The notes beneath the pieces were generated by a model. The model was not told where the DNA came from, did no database searches, and saw only the letters and a list, made by a program, of their open reading frames with translations. A stretch of DNA of 30,985 nucleotides from JAAAOZ01 sp964496595 (GTDB taxonomy: Bacteria > Chloroflexota > Anaerolineae > B4-G1 > SLSP01): assembly GCA_964496595.1 (NCBI GenBank), contig CAZCAI010000035.1, forward strand, positions 1 through 30,985. The letters are read 5' to 3'. Made by a program: the position numbers and the translations under genes. Of this stretch, positions 17,154 through 25,205 are shown in pieces; position 1 is the first letter of the stretch, and each line of letters starts with the position of its first letter.

Positions 17154-17182
17154 ATTATACACGATTCTATTTTAGCTGTCGT
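17154..17182 (-). promoter_or_regulatory. Promoter of the three-gene minus-strand cassette
   Basis: On the minus strand, ACGACA (17177-17182) and a perfect TATAAT (17154-17159) are 17 bp apart, about 62 bases before the chosen ATG at 17092. It is divergent from the kor promoter 64 bp away. Confidence 0.6.
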
Positions 17183-17245
17183 CCCATTTCTGACGTTTCT
17201 GATACTTCCGAACCAGTGAAGCTCCCATGACGTTACGTTTGTCAT

Positions 17246-17275
17246 TTGACAGCCCTTTAGTTTCGTGGGTACAAT
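17246..17275 (+). promoter_or_regulatory. Promoter of the kor-gdh-hdr-etf operon
   Basis: Perfect TTGACA (17246-17251), an 18-bp spacer and TACAAT (17270-17275). The predicted transcript starts about 100 bases before korD. No other comparably good promoter was seen in the later gaps of the operon, which are filled by short tandem repeats, so this may drive all nine genes. Confidence 0.65.
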
Positions 17276-17379
17276 AAGCCTTATGATGCAATAAAATCAC
17301 GAACCCCTTTATTGGATGTCGGATCTCAGGTCATCAAGCCTCGGCCTGGGTTATCGGATCACAAAAAGTGAGCGTGACT

Positions 17380-17670
17380 ATGAAAGTTTTTGCGCGCACG
17401 CCTCTGGATTTAGCGACCGTCTCTAAGCCCCAGGGGCAGGTGTATATCATCGCAGAACGTTGCAAGGGCTGCGAGCTGTGTATTGAATTTTGTCCCCAAG
17501 AGGTACTCCAGGCATCGACGGCGCTGAATGCCAAAGGATACCACTACCCCGAAGTTGCCCCCGGCAAGGAAACGGCCTGCGTCCACTGCGATTTCTGTAC
17601 CTTAGTCTGCCCCGAATTCGCGATCTTTACCAGGGATGCGTCAGAGGATGCCTCGGAGGTCTCGTCATGA
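17380..17670 (+). CDS. korD: 2-oxoacid:ferredoxin oxidoreductase, ferredoxin-like (delta) subunit
   Basis: A protein of 96 residues with two [4Fe-4S] motifs, CKGCELCIEFCP and CVHCDFCTLVCP, the standard 2x4Fe-4S delta subunit that relays electrons from the TPP subunit to ferredoxin. The ATG at 17380 is preferred, with weak GTGAG upstream. GTG at 17368 would add MSVT, and I cannot decide between them firmly. The stop overlaps the korA ATG by four bases (ATGA), so coupling is clear. The acidic, Ser-rich tail after FAIFTRD is not part of the cluster domain. Confidence 0.87.
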   Translation: MKVFARTPLDLATVSKPQGQVYIIAERCKGCELCIEFCPQEVLQASTALNAKGYHYPEVAPGKETACVHCDFCTLVCPEFAIFTRDASEDASEVSS

Positions 17671-18836
17671 ATAACCGATCCGTTTTGACCGGCAAGCACT
17701 TTATGAGCGGCGACGATGCCTGCGCGGAAGGCGCCCTCGCGGCGGGATGTCATTTCTTTGGCGGCTACCCGATCACGCCCTCGACGGAGGTGGCCGAGCG
17801 GCTCTCGCGCCGCCTGCCGGAGGTGGATGGCGTCTACCTGCAGATGGAGGACGAGCTGGGCAGCATCGCCGCCGTGCTGGGCGCATCGGCTGCCGGCGCG
17901 CGCTCGATGACGGCGACCTCCGGCCCCGGCCTCAGCCTGATGCTGGAGAATTTGGGCCTGGGCGTGATGCTGGAGCTGCCCTGCGTGCTGATCGACATTC
18001 AGCGCGGCTCGCCCTCCACCGGCCTGCCCACGATGGCCGGCCAATCCGACGTGATGCAGGCGCGCTGGGGCTCCCACGGGGATTACAGCATCGTCGCCTA
18101 CGCGCCGTGGTCGCCACAGGAGATCTTCGATTTGACGATCCACGCCTTCAACGTCGCCGACCGCTTCCGCGTGCCCGTGCTCGTGCTCTCCGACGAGGTG
18201 ATCGGCCACATGGTGGAGCGCGTCGTCATCCCGCCCGCCGAGGAAATCCCGCACTGGGGCCGCAAAGCGCCCGCCGAGCCGCCGCCCGGCCTGGACGAAG
18301 GCCCGTATTGCGCTTTCGCGCCGGATCCGGCGGATTTGGTGCCGCCGATGGCCCACGCGGGCGAGGGCTATCGCGTCCACTTCACCGGTCTGACGCACGA
18401 TGAGCGCGGCTACCCCGATATGTCCGCCGCGACGCACCACGAGCTGGTGACGCGCCTCATCGCGAAGATCGAGCGCAACGCCGATCAGATCATCCGCACG
18501 GAGGCGTATCACATGGAGGATGCGGAGATCGTCGTGGTCTCCTACGGCTGCACGGCCCGCTCGGCGCGGCGCGCGGTGGTGGATGCGCGCGAGCAAGGCA
18601 TTCGGGCCGGATTCCTGCGCCTGGTCTCGCTCTGGCCCTTCCCGGAGGCGCTGATGGTCGAGTTGGCCCGGCATGCCGACTCGTTTATCGTCGCGGAGAT
18701 GAACCTGGGCCAGATCCGCCGCGAGGTAGAGCGCTGCATCGGACATCCGGCCATCGGCGTTCACCACGCGGGCGGCGAGATGATCCGCCCGGGCCGGATT
18801 TTTGAGGCGATTCGGGAGGCAGCTAACGATGGCTGA
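17667..18836 (+). CDS. korA: 2-oxoacid:ferredoxin oxidoreductase subunit alpha
   Basis: A 389-residue alpha subunit of the 2-oxoglutarate/2-oxoacid:ferredoxin oxidoreductase. It contains the pyrimidine-binding fold: FFGGYPITPSTEVAE with the conserved YPITPS, LQMEDELGSIAAVLGAS, MTATSGPGLSLMLENLG and QRGSPSTGLPT. The C-terminal domain has VSYGCTARSARRAV and FPEALM. ATG at 17667 (MNNRSVLTGKHFMSG) is chosen because GGAGG precedes it and it overlaps the korD stop. Extending the frame back to 17490 would run through korD. Strong similarity to KorA rather than PorA, and the neighbouring glutamate dehydrogenase, favour 2-oxoglutarate as substrate; that is inference. Confidence 0.92.
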   Translation: MNNRSVLTGKHFMSGDDACAEGALAAGCHFFGGYPITPSTEVAERLSRRLPEVDGVYLQMEDELGSIAAVLGASAAGARSMTATSGPGLSLMLENLGLGVMLELPCVLIDIQRGSPSTGLPTMAGQSDVMQARWGSHGDYSIVAYAPWSPQEIFDLTIHAFNVADRFRVPVLVLSDEVIGHMVERVVIPPAEEIPHWGRKAPAEPPPGLDEGPYCAFAPDPADLVPPMAHAGEGYRVHFTGLTHDERGYPDMSAATHHELVTRLIAKIERNADQIIRTEAYHMEDAEIVVVSYGCTARSARRAVVDAREQGIRAGFLRLVSLWPFPEALMVELARHADSFIVAEMNLGQIRREVERCIGHPAIGVHHAGGEMIRPGRIFEAIREAANDG

Positions 18837-19665
18837 GGAAATCTTCGTTGATAAGCACCCATTGGATGACATCATGCGCTCGGATCGCATGCCGCACATC
18901 TTCTGCCCCGGCTGCGGCATCGGCATCGCGATGCGCTGTTACGCGCAGGCGATTTTGGACTCTGAAATTCCAGAGCGCCAACATGTCGTCGTCTCCGGCA
19001 TTGGCTGCACGGGCCGGGTCGCGGGCTATATGGACATCGATTCGTATCACACCACGCACGGGCGCGGCATCCCCTTCGCTATCGGTCTCAAGCTGGCCAA
19101 CCCCTCGTTGATGGTGACGGTCTTCAGCGGCGACGGCGACTTGGCGGCCATCGGCGGCAATCACCTGATCCACGCGGCGCGTCGCAACGTCGATATTAAG
19201 GTCGTCTGCGTCAACAACTTCAACTATGGGATGACGGGCGGCCAATTCGGGCCGACGACGCCGACGGGCGCCTACGCGACCACCTCGCCCTATGGCAACC
19301 GCGAGCACCCCTTCAATCTGCCGTACCTCCTGGCGGCGGCGGGCGCGAGCTACGTCTCCCGCTGGACGACCATCCACGTCCGCCAGCTCAAAAAGGACAT
19401 CCTCCACGCCTTTGCCAGGCCGGGATTCGCCTTCATCGAGGTGCTCTCTTCGTGCCCCGTGGGCTTCGGCAAATCGAACAACATCCGCGATGGATTAGAG
19501 GAGATGCGCCTCTATCGCGAGCGCTGTGTTTTGGCTCGCGACGTACCGTTGGAGGATCTGGAGATCGATCTGCGCGAGGAGCGGCCCATCTACGTCGGCA
19601 ATTTCATCAATCGCGATAAGCTCGTCTATCAGCCGCTAAAGATCGAGCATGGCGAGGAGGCGTAA
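18829..19665 (+). CDS. korB: 2-oxoacid:ferredoxin oxidoreductase subunit beta (TPP-binding)
   Basis: A 278-residue catalytic subunit. C26 and C29 in FCPGCG, GIGCTGRVAGY and the TPP/Mg motif GDGDLAAIGGNHLIHAARRN, followed by VVCVNNFNYGMTGGQ, are all present. Oxidative decarboxylation of the 2-oxoacid to acyl-CoA takes place here. I chose the ATG at 18829, which overlaps the korA stop by 8 bases and has GGGAGG about 9 bases upstream; an earlier in-frame ATG at 18802 lacks this. The 3' end, including the stop codon, is part of a 27-bp sequence repeated 90 bp downstream. Confidence 0.93.
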   Translation: MAEEIFVDKHPLDDIMRSDRMPHIFCPGCGIGIAMRCYAQAILDSEIPERQHVVVSGIGCTGRVAGYMDIDSYHTTHGRGIPFAIGLKLANPSLMVTVFSGDGDLAAIGGNHLIHAARRNVDIKVVCVNNFNYGMTGGQFGPTTPTGAYATTSPYGNREHPFNLPYLLAAAGASYVSRWTTIHVRQLKKDILHAFARPGFAFIEVLSSCPVGFGKSNNIRDGLEEMRLYRERCVLARDVPLEDLEIDLREERPIYVGNFINRDKLVYQPLKIEHGEEA

Positions 19666-19772
19666 ATGTACCAGGAGATTCGGTTAGTAGTCAGCTACGC
19701 AATGAGCGTAGCGAATGGAGTAGCGTCGGCCTTTGGTCGGGGTTGGGAGGCGTAAATGTACCAGGAGATTCG
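19656..19772 (+). repeat. 90-bp duplication with inserted hairpin at the korB/korC junction
   Basis: A 27-bp direct repeat (19656-19682 and 19746-19772, from GGAGGCGTAAATG to GAGATTCG) holds the korC ribosome binding site, the korB stop and the first korC codons. Between the copies are 63 bp containing the perfect hairpin GCTACGC-AATGA-GCGTAGC (19694-19712). The first copy gives a 29-codon in-frame mini-ORF (19666-19755) beginning MYQEIRL and ending at the duplicated TAA. The middle part has the look of a dispersed short repeat. Confidence 0.85.
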
Positions 19773-20277
19773 ACTTTCTGGCTTCGGCGGGCAAGGCTTA
19801 GGGCTGGCGGGATTTTTGTTGGGCAAGGCGCTGGCGCTCTACGATGAGCGCGAGGCGGTGATGACGCAGGCCTACGGCCCGGAGGCGCGCGGCGGCGCAT
19901 CGAGCGCCAACGTCGTCGTGGCGGATCGGCCCATCGATTATCCTTTTGTACAGGCGCCGGATATTTTGGTCGCGATGTCGCAGGAGGCCTACACGACCTT
20001 CCGGCCCACGGCCAAAGAGGGCGCGACGATCCTGATCGACGCGGATTTGGTCGCGCCGGACGAGAGCGACGCGCCGCAGGCGATCCCCGCGACGCGCCTG
20101 GCGGAGGAGCTGGGCCGCCGCATCGTGGCGAACGTCATCATGCTGGGCTACTTCACGCAAATCACGGGCGTCGTCAGCCGCGAAGCGATGGAAGCCGCCC
20201 TGCGCGATACCCTGCGTCCCAAGATTTTGCCGTTGAATTTGAAGGCGTTCGAGACGGGGTATACGTATCAGGGTTGA
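19756..20277 (+). CDS. korC: 2-oxoacid:ferredoxin oxidoreductase subunit gamma
   Basis: A 173-residue gamma subunit. It starts MYQEIRLSGFGGQGLGLAG, with the GFGGQG motif near the N-terminus, and has YGPEARGGASSANVVV and LVAMSQEAY, as expected for KorC/PorG. It completes the four-subunit enzyme in the order D-A-B-C. The ATG at 19756 follows GGGAGG. This start region is a near-exact second copy of the sequence at 19656-19682, so ribosomes may also initiate at 19666 and make a short peptide. The stop codon is followed directly by a heptanucleotide repeat block. Confidence 0.92.
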   Translation: MYQEIRLSGFGGQGLGLAGFLLGKALALYDEREAVMTQAYGPEARGGASSANVVVADRPIDYPFVQAPDILVAMSQEAYTTFRPTAKEGATILIDADLVAPDESDAPQAIPATRLAEELGRRIVANVIMLGYFTQITGVVSREAMEAALRDTLRPKILPLNLKAFETGYTYQG

Positions 20278-20314
20278 AAGTTGCAGGTTGCAAGTTAAAA
20301 GTTACAAGTTAAAG
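20277..20314. repeat. Heptanucleotide repeat block (AAAGTTG type)
   Basis: Five consecutive seven-base units (AAAGTTG, CAGGTTG, CAAGTTA, AAAGTTA, CAAGTTA) fill the gap between korC and gdhA. Same family as the blocks at 25191, 26481 and 27653. Confidence 0.75.
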
Positions 20315-20330
20315 CCAGGTGGAGAACGAA

Positions 20331-21590
20331 ATGAGCAAGAAAAGTGTCTACGAGAATGTGGTGGCGCAGTTTGATCACGCGGCGGATTTGATGGATTTAG
20401 ATCCGCAGGTGCGGAAGATTTTAGCCACGACGATCAATGAAATTATCGTGCATTTCCCGGTGATTATGGACGATGGCACGTTGGAGATGTTCACCGGTTA
20501 TCGCGTGCAGCACAACAACGTGTTGGGGCCGTTCAAGGGCGGGCTGCGCTATCACCCGGCGGTGAATATCGATGAGGTGCGCGCGTTGGCCACCTGGATG
20601 ACCTGGAAATCGGCCATTGTCGGGTTGCCGTTCGGCGGCGCGAAGGGCGGCATTCAAATCGACCCGATGAACTACTCCATCGGCGAGTTGGAGAGGATCA
20701 CCCGCCGCTTTACCTTCGCGCTGGGCACCAACATCGGCCCGGAGTACGATATCCCCGCGCCCGATGTCAACACCAATCCGCAGATCATGGCCTGGATTTT
20801 GGATACCTACCAGCAGATGATGCCGCCGCTGGAGCGCAATCGCAACGCTCACGTGGTGACGGGCAAGCCGGTCGAATCGGGCGGCAGCGTGGGACGCAAC
20901 AAGGCCACCGGCCAGGGGGTTGTCTTCGTGTTGCAGGCCTGGGCGGAGGATCACGACTTCGATCTGAGCGAGGCCACGTACATCGTCCAGGGCTTCGGCA
21001 ATGTCGGCTCATGGGCGAGTCGGCTGTTGCAGCCGCTGGGCGCGAAGCTGCTGGCCGTGGAGGATCACACCGGCGCGCTCGTGAATCCCGCAGGCTTCGA
21101 TGCGGCGGATCTGGCCGATTACGTCGCGGAGCACGGCGGGATCGCGGGCTATCCGGCGGGGGAGCCGGTCGATCATCAGACCTTTATGAGCGTGCAGGCC
21201 GATATTTTCGTGCCGGCGGCGCTGGAGAACCAGATCACGGCGGAGACCGCGCGCTGGCTCAACGTCCAAATGGTGGCCGAGGGAGCCAACGGCCCCACCG
21301 ACCTCGAGGGCGACCGCATCTTGCAGGAAAAGGGCATCCACGTGTTGCCCGATGTCCTGTGCAACGCCGGCGGTGTGATCGTCAGCTACTTCGAATGGCT
21401 GCAAAACAAGCGCAGCGAATTCTGGGACTTGGACGAGGTCGATGCCAAGCTGCACAAGACCATCGTCGGCGGCTACAAGCGCGTCCGCGACGCCGCGCGC
21501 GCCTACGATACCGATTGGCGGACGGCGGCATACATCGTGGCCTTGCGCCGGCTGGAGACCGTCTACAAAAAGCGCGGTATCTTTCCGTAA
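20331..21590 (+). CDS. gdhA: Glutamate dehydrogenase (Glu/Leu/Phe/Val dehydrogenase family)
   Basis: A 419-residue enzyme, the normal length for hexameric GDH. It interconverts glutamate with 2-oxoglutarate and ammonium using NAD(P). Visible are GGLRYHP, K93 in MTWKSA, the catalytic lysine K105 in PFGGAKGG, PAPDVNT, the nucleotide-binding GFGNVGSWAS and EGANGPT. I chose the ATG at 20331 because GGTGGAG lies 6 bases upstream; the in-frame GTG at 20319 overlaps that site. The position inside an oxidoreductase operon suggests that it feeds 2-oxoglutarate to KorDABC in amino-acid catabolism. It could be PheDH or LeuDH-like by family name, but the overall pattern is GdhA. Confidence 0.93.
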   Translation: MSKKSVYENVVAQFDHAADLMDLDPQVRKILATTINEIIVHFPVIMDDGTLEMFTGYRVQHNNVLGPFKGGLRYHPAVNIDEVRALATWMTWKSAIVGLPFGGAKGGIQIDPMNYSIGELERITRRFTFALGTNIGPEYDIPAPDVNTNPQIMAWILDTYQQMMPPLERNRNAHVVTGKPVESGGSVGRNKATGQGVVFVLQAWAEDHDFDLSEATYIVQGFGNVGSWASRLLQPLGAKLLAVEDHTGALVNPAGFDAADLADYVAEHGGIAGYPAGEPVDHQTFMSVQADIFVPAALENQITAETARWLNVQMVAEGANGPTDLEGDRILQEKGIHVLPDVLCNAGGVIVSYFEWLQNKRSEFWDLDEVDAKLHKTIVGGYKRVRDAARAYDTDWRTAAYIVALRRLETVYKKRGIFP

Positions 21591-21632
21591 ACTATCTAAG
21601 GGTGTATTCGAGAAGAGGATTTAATTAGGAAA

Positions 21633-21729
21633 CCCTTGCGAAGGTTAACAGAAACTTTTGCGAACAGATTAACCTATTCCCTGTACCTCATACGGACTGT
21701 TTGAGGTCACTTGCGCAACTTCGCAAGGG
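21633..21729. repeat. Palindromic repeat with CCCTTGCGAAG ends, copy 2
   Basis: CCCTTGCGAAG (21633-21643) and its exact complement CTTCGCAAGGG (21719-21729) bound a 97-bp unit in the gdhA-hdrA gap. Additional TTGCG words lie inside. Same ends as copy 1 at 12389-12465, but the interiors differ. Confidence 0.7.
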
Positions 21730-21740
21730 GAGGTCTATTG

Positions 21741-21782
21741 TCCAACTTCCAGCCTCTAGCATCCAATTTCCAACCTCCAATT
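21741..21782. repeat. Heptanucleotide repeat block (TCCAACT type), six units
   Basis: Exactly six seven-base units (TCCAACT, TCCAGCC, TCTAGCA, TCCAATT, TCCAACC, TCCAATT) end 12 bases before the hdrA ATG, just upstream of its GAGGAG ribosome binding site. It has the same consensus and length as the block inside hdrA at 23949-23990. Confidence 0.8.
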
Positions 21783-21794
21783 TGAGGAGAAAAT

Positions 21795-24700
21795 ATGAGC
21801 AACTCAGTCATGGTCATCGGTGGCGGCATCGCGGGGATTCAGGCCGCGTTGGATTTAGCGGACGCCGGCGCGCGCGTCGTGCTGGTGGAGCGGGAGGCGA
21901 CCATCGGCGGCGCGATGGCCGTCTTAGATAAGAACTTCCCCACGTTGGATTGCTCCATCTGCATCGAGGCGCCCAAAATGTCCGAGGTGGATCTGCACCC
22001 CAACATCGAGATCCTCTCCCTGGCGGAGGTGGATCGCGTCGAAGGCTCTCCCGGCGACTTCCGCGTGACGGTGCGGCAGCGCGCGCGCTACGTGACCGAC
22101 GAGTGCACCCGCTGCGGCGATTGCACCGAGGTCTGCCCCGTAATCCTGCCCAACGAGTATGATGCCGGCATGGCCGCGCGGAAAGCCATCTACACGCCCA
22201 TCCCCCAATCCGCGCCGGGCGCCTACATGATCGATATGGAAGCGTGCCTCAACGATCCGCCCAACTACATCCCCTGTAGCCGCTGCGCCGACATCTGCCC
22301 GCCCCAGGCCATCGATTTTCTCGTGCCCCAGGAACAGCTCCTCACGCGCGAGGTGAGCGCCATCATCATCGCCGTGGGCTACGATATGCTAGATCCGCGC
22401 CAGATGCGCGAGTACGGCTACGGCAGCCATCCCGATATTCTGACCGCGCTGGAGTTCGAGCGCCTCATCAACTCGGCGGGGCCGACCGGCGGCGATATTA
22501 TCCGCCCCTCCGATGGCAAACATCCGGAGAAGATCCTCTTCGTCCTCTGCGTCGGATCGCGGGATCAGCGCTTCCGGCGCTACTGCTCGCGCTTCTGCTG
22601 TATGTACTCCATCAAGCACGCCTATCAGGCCATCGATCACGGCGTGGACGATGTGACCGTGCTCTATATGGACATCCGCGCTTACGGCAAGGGCTTCGAT
22701 GGCTTCTGGGAGCGCACGTCCGATGCGGGCGCGAAGTTCGTCCGCGGGCGACCGGGTCGCATCCGACCGAAAGGCGATACCCTTGAAGTCGTCTACGAGA
22801 ACACCGAAACCGCCGAGCGGATCACCGAGGCGTTCGATATGGTGGTGTTGGCCAACGCGGTGACGCCCGCCGAGGGCCTGCCCGATCTCGCATCTCGCCT
22901 GGGCATCGAGCTGGACGCCGACGGCTTCATCCGCTCGGAGGAGATGCACGGCGGGCTGGTGATGACGACGCGCCCCGGCATCTACGCGGCGGGCTGCGTC
23001 TCCGGCCCCAAGGATATCCCCGATAGCGTCGCCGAGGGGAGCGGCGCGGCGGCGCTGGCGTTGAGCCACCTCACCGATCGCTACTGGCCGGAGCCGTTGG
23101 ATGTGGAGCCGATCCCGGACGTGGAGACGCCGCGCGTCGGCGTCTACGTCTGCCACTGCGGCAGCAACATCGCCGGCGTCGTCGACGTCGAGCGAGTGAT
23201 GGCCGAGGCGCTCACGCTGCCCGATGTCGTCCACGCCGATCACCAGATGTTCTCCTGCGCGGGCAACACCCAGGCCGAAATCGAAGAATCTATTCGCGAG
23301 CACAACATCACGCGCGTCGTCATCGCCGCCTGCTCGCCCAAGACCCACGAATCGATCTTTCGCGGCGTTTTGATGCGCGCGGGCCTCAATCCCTACCTGC
23401 TGGTGATGTCCAACATCCGCAATATGGACTCGTGGGTGCATAAGTTCGAGCCGGAGGCGGCCACCGTCAAGGCCTCGGATATGGTGGCGATGGCGGTCCA
23501 GAAGGCTCGCCAACTCACGCCGCTGGAGGCCAGTCACCTGCCGCTCACGCAGCGCGCGCTGGTCATCGGCGGCGGCATCGCGGGGATGACCTCGGCGGCG
23601 GCGCTGGCCCGTCAGGGCTACGACACGCACCTGGTGGAGAAGGCGGAGCAATTGGGCGGCCTGCTGATGGATCTAGACCACATCGCCCCGGCGGATCTCC
23701 GCGCCGCCGACATCGTCCGCGCCAAGGCGCAGGAACTGGAGGAGACCGGCGTCCACGTCCACCTCGGCGCCGAGGTCGAGACGATTAGTGGGGTCGTCGG
23801 CAGCTTCCATGCCCACCTCAGCAGCGACGAGGCGCTGGAAGTCGGCGCGGTCGTCGTCGCTACCGGCGCCACCCCCTATCAGCCCACAGAATTTGACTAC
23901 GGCAACGATCCCCGCGTCATCACCAACGTGGAACTGGAATCCCTGCTCTCCAATCTCCAACCTCCAACTTCCAACCTCCAACTTCCAGACCACATCACCT
24001 TCATCTCCTGCGTGGGCGCGCGCCAGGGCAAGATGGGCTGCTCGCGCTACTGCTGCACCTCGATGATCAGCCAGGCGCTGCGCCTGCGGCGGATGGGCAA
24101 GAAGGTGCGCATCGTGAGCAAGGACATTCGCACCTACAGCCGCCAGGCCGAGGAACTCTACGAGGAAGCGATGCGCGCGGGCGTGCAGTTCTTCCGCTAT
24201 GATGACGACAAGCCGCCGCAGGAGGTTCTTGTGTGGGAGGACGGCGCTTTGACCTTCTACGATCACCTGTTGCACGCGAACTTGCGCATCCCCACCGAGC
24301 AGTTGGTGTTGGTGACCGGCCTCTGCCCGACGCAGACCAACCTGCCCGATCAGCTCAAGCTGGCCGAGAGCGAGGATGGCTTCTTGATGGAGCTGCATCC
24401 CAAGCTGGGGCCGGTGCAGACCGCCGTGCAGGGCGTCTTCTTGGCGGGGGCCTCGCAGGGCGCCAAGGACGTGCGCGAATCGATGGCGCAGGCGATGGCG
24501 GCGGCGGGCAAGGCGGGCGTGCTGCTCGCGCGCAGTGAGATCGAAAAGGAGCCGCTCACGGCCCAGCACGATCCTGAAAAGTGCATCGGCTGTATGCGCT
24601 GCGTCAGCGTCTGCCCCTTCAACGCCATCGAGCAGGTGGGCGAGCGCGGCAAGGGCACCGTGCGCATCATCGAGGCGGCCTGTATGGGCTGCGGCAACTG

Positions 24701-25205
24701 CGCCGCCGAGTGCCCCGTCGATGCCATCGATATGCCGTACTTCACCAAGGCCCAAGTCCTCTCTCAGATTGACGCGGCGCTGGCCGAGCATCCAGAGGAA
24801 AAGTGCATCGTCTTCACCTGCAACTGGTGCTCCTACGCCGGCGCCGACCTGGCCGGCATCGAGAAGCGCCAATATCCGCCCTCGGCGCGCATCGTGCGCA
24901 CGATGTGCTCCGCGCGCTTCGAAGAGGCCTTCATCGCGCGAGCGTTCGATCAGGGCGCGGGCGCGGTCTTGGTCACCGGCTGCCGCCTCACCGACAGCGG
25001 CTCCGATTGCCACTACAACTACGCCAACACCCACACCGCCCGGCGCTTCAAGCGCTGGCACAAGAAATTCACGCGCAAAGGCATCGCGCCGGAACGGCTG
25101 CAACTGCGCTGGATCTCGGCGGCGGAGGGCAAGGAATTCGCGGAGAAAATCGCAGAGATGGATGAGGTTATTCGCAAGTACGCGGAGCAGAAAGTTGAAA
25201 GTTAA
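21795..25205 (+). CDS. hdrA: HdrA-type flavin/Fe-S oxidoreductase, double-HdrA with MvhD-like C-terminus
   Basis: An 1136-residue soluble protein; ATG at 21795 after GAGGAG. The N-terminal HdrA-like half has the FAD motif VIGGGIAGIQAALDLADAG (7-25), C53/C56 in LDCSIC, a ferredoxin unit (C104, C107, C110, C114; C151, C161, C164, C168) and CVGSRDQRFRRYCSRFCC near 252. The second half starts with the HdrA signature YVCHCGSNIAG near 452 and has a second FAD motif VIGGGIAGMTSAAALARQG near 590, CVGARQGKMGCSRYCC near 740 and two [4Fe-4S] motifs (CIGCMRCVSVCP near 930, CMGCGNCAAECP near 962). The end, from CIVFTCNWCSYAGADLAG near 1003, is an MvhD/FrhD-like domain. HdrA is the bifurcating flavin subunit of heterodisulfide reductase complexes. 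Residues 719-732 are encoded by an inserted short repeat, and the last residues KVES come from another. Confidence 0.92.
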   Translation: MSNSVMVIGGGIAGIQAALDLADAGARVVLVEREATIGGAMAVLDKNFPTLDCSICIEAPKMSEVDLHPNIEILSLAEVDRVEGSPGDFRVTVRQRARYVTDECTRCGDCTEVCPVILPNEYDAGMAARKAIYTPIPQSAPGAYMIDMEACLNDPPNYIPCSRCADICPPQAIDFLVPQEQLLTREVSAIIIAVGYDMLDPRQMREYGYGSHPDILTALEFERLINSAGPTGGDIIRPSDGKHPEKILFVLCVGSRDQRFRRYCSRFCCMYSIKHAYQAIDHGVDDVTVLYMDIRAYGKGFDGFWERTSDAGAKFVRGRPGRIRPKGDTLEVVYENTETAERITEAFDMVVLANAVTPAEGLPDLASRLGIELDADGFIRSEEMHGGLVMTTRPGIYAAGCVSGPKDIPDSVAEGSGAAALALSHLTDRYWPEPLDVEPIPDVETPRVGVYVCHCGSNIAGVVDVERVMAEALTLPDVVHADHQMFSCAGNTQAEIEESIREHNITRVVIAACSPKTHESIFRGVLMRAGLNPYLLVMSNIRNMDSWVHKFEPEAATVKASDMVAMAVQKARQLTPLEASHLPLTQRALVIGGGIAGMTSAAALARQGYDTHLVEKAEQLGGLLMDLDHIAPADLRAADIVRAKAQELEETGVHVHLGAEVETISGVVGSFHAHLSSDEALEVGAVVVATGATPYQPTEFDYGNDPRVITNVELESLLSNLQPPTSNLQLPDHITFISCVGARQGKMGCSRYCCTSMISQALRLRRMGKKVRIVSKDIRTYSRQAEELYEEAMRAGVQFFRYDDDKPPQEVLVWEDGALTFYDHLLHANLRIPTEQLVLVTGLCPTQTNLPDQLKLAESEDGFLMELHPKLGPVQTAVQGVFLAGASQGAKDVRESMAQAMAAAGKAGVLLARSEIEKEPLTAQHDPEKCIGCMRCVSVCPFNAIEQVGERGKGTVRIIEAACMGCGNCAAECPVDAIDMPYFTKAQVLSQIDAALAEHPEEKCIVFTCNWCSYAGADLAGIEKRQYPPSARIVRTMCSARFEEAFIARAFDQGAGAVLVTGCRLTDSGSDCHYNYANTHTARRFKRWHKKFTRKGIAPERLQLRWISAAEGKEFAEKIAEMDEVIRKYAEQKVES
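23949..23990 (+). repeat. Heptanucleotide repeat inside hdrA coding sequence (six units, in frame)
   Basis: Six units (TCCAATC, TCCAACC, TCCAACT, TCCAACC, TCCAACT, TCCAGAC) fall exactly on codon boundaries and encode SNLQPPTSNLQLPD, residues 719-732 of HdrA. In the N-terminal HdrA half the equivalent stretch before CVGSR is a different loop. It matches the intergenic block at 21741-21782. Confidence 0.85.

Noticed and set aside
17093..17245. N-terminal extension of the PD-(D/E)XK-like protein
   Set aside because: It would start upstream of the TATAAT promoter and lacks a ribosome binding site; the ATG at 17092 has AAGGAGAG.
17490..17666. Long 5' extension of korA
   Set aside because: It overlaps korD in another frame; the ATG at 17667 has GGAGG and a 4-base stop/start overlap.
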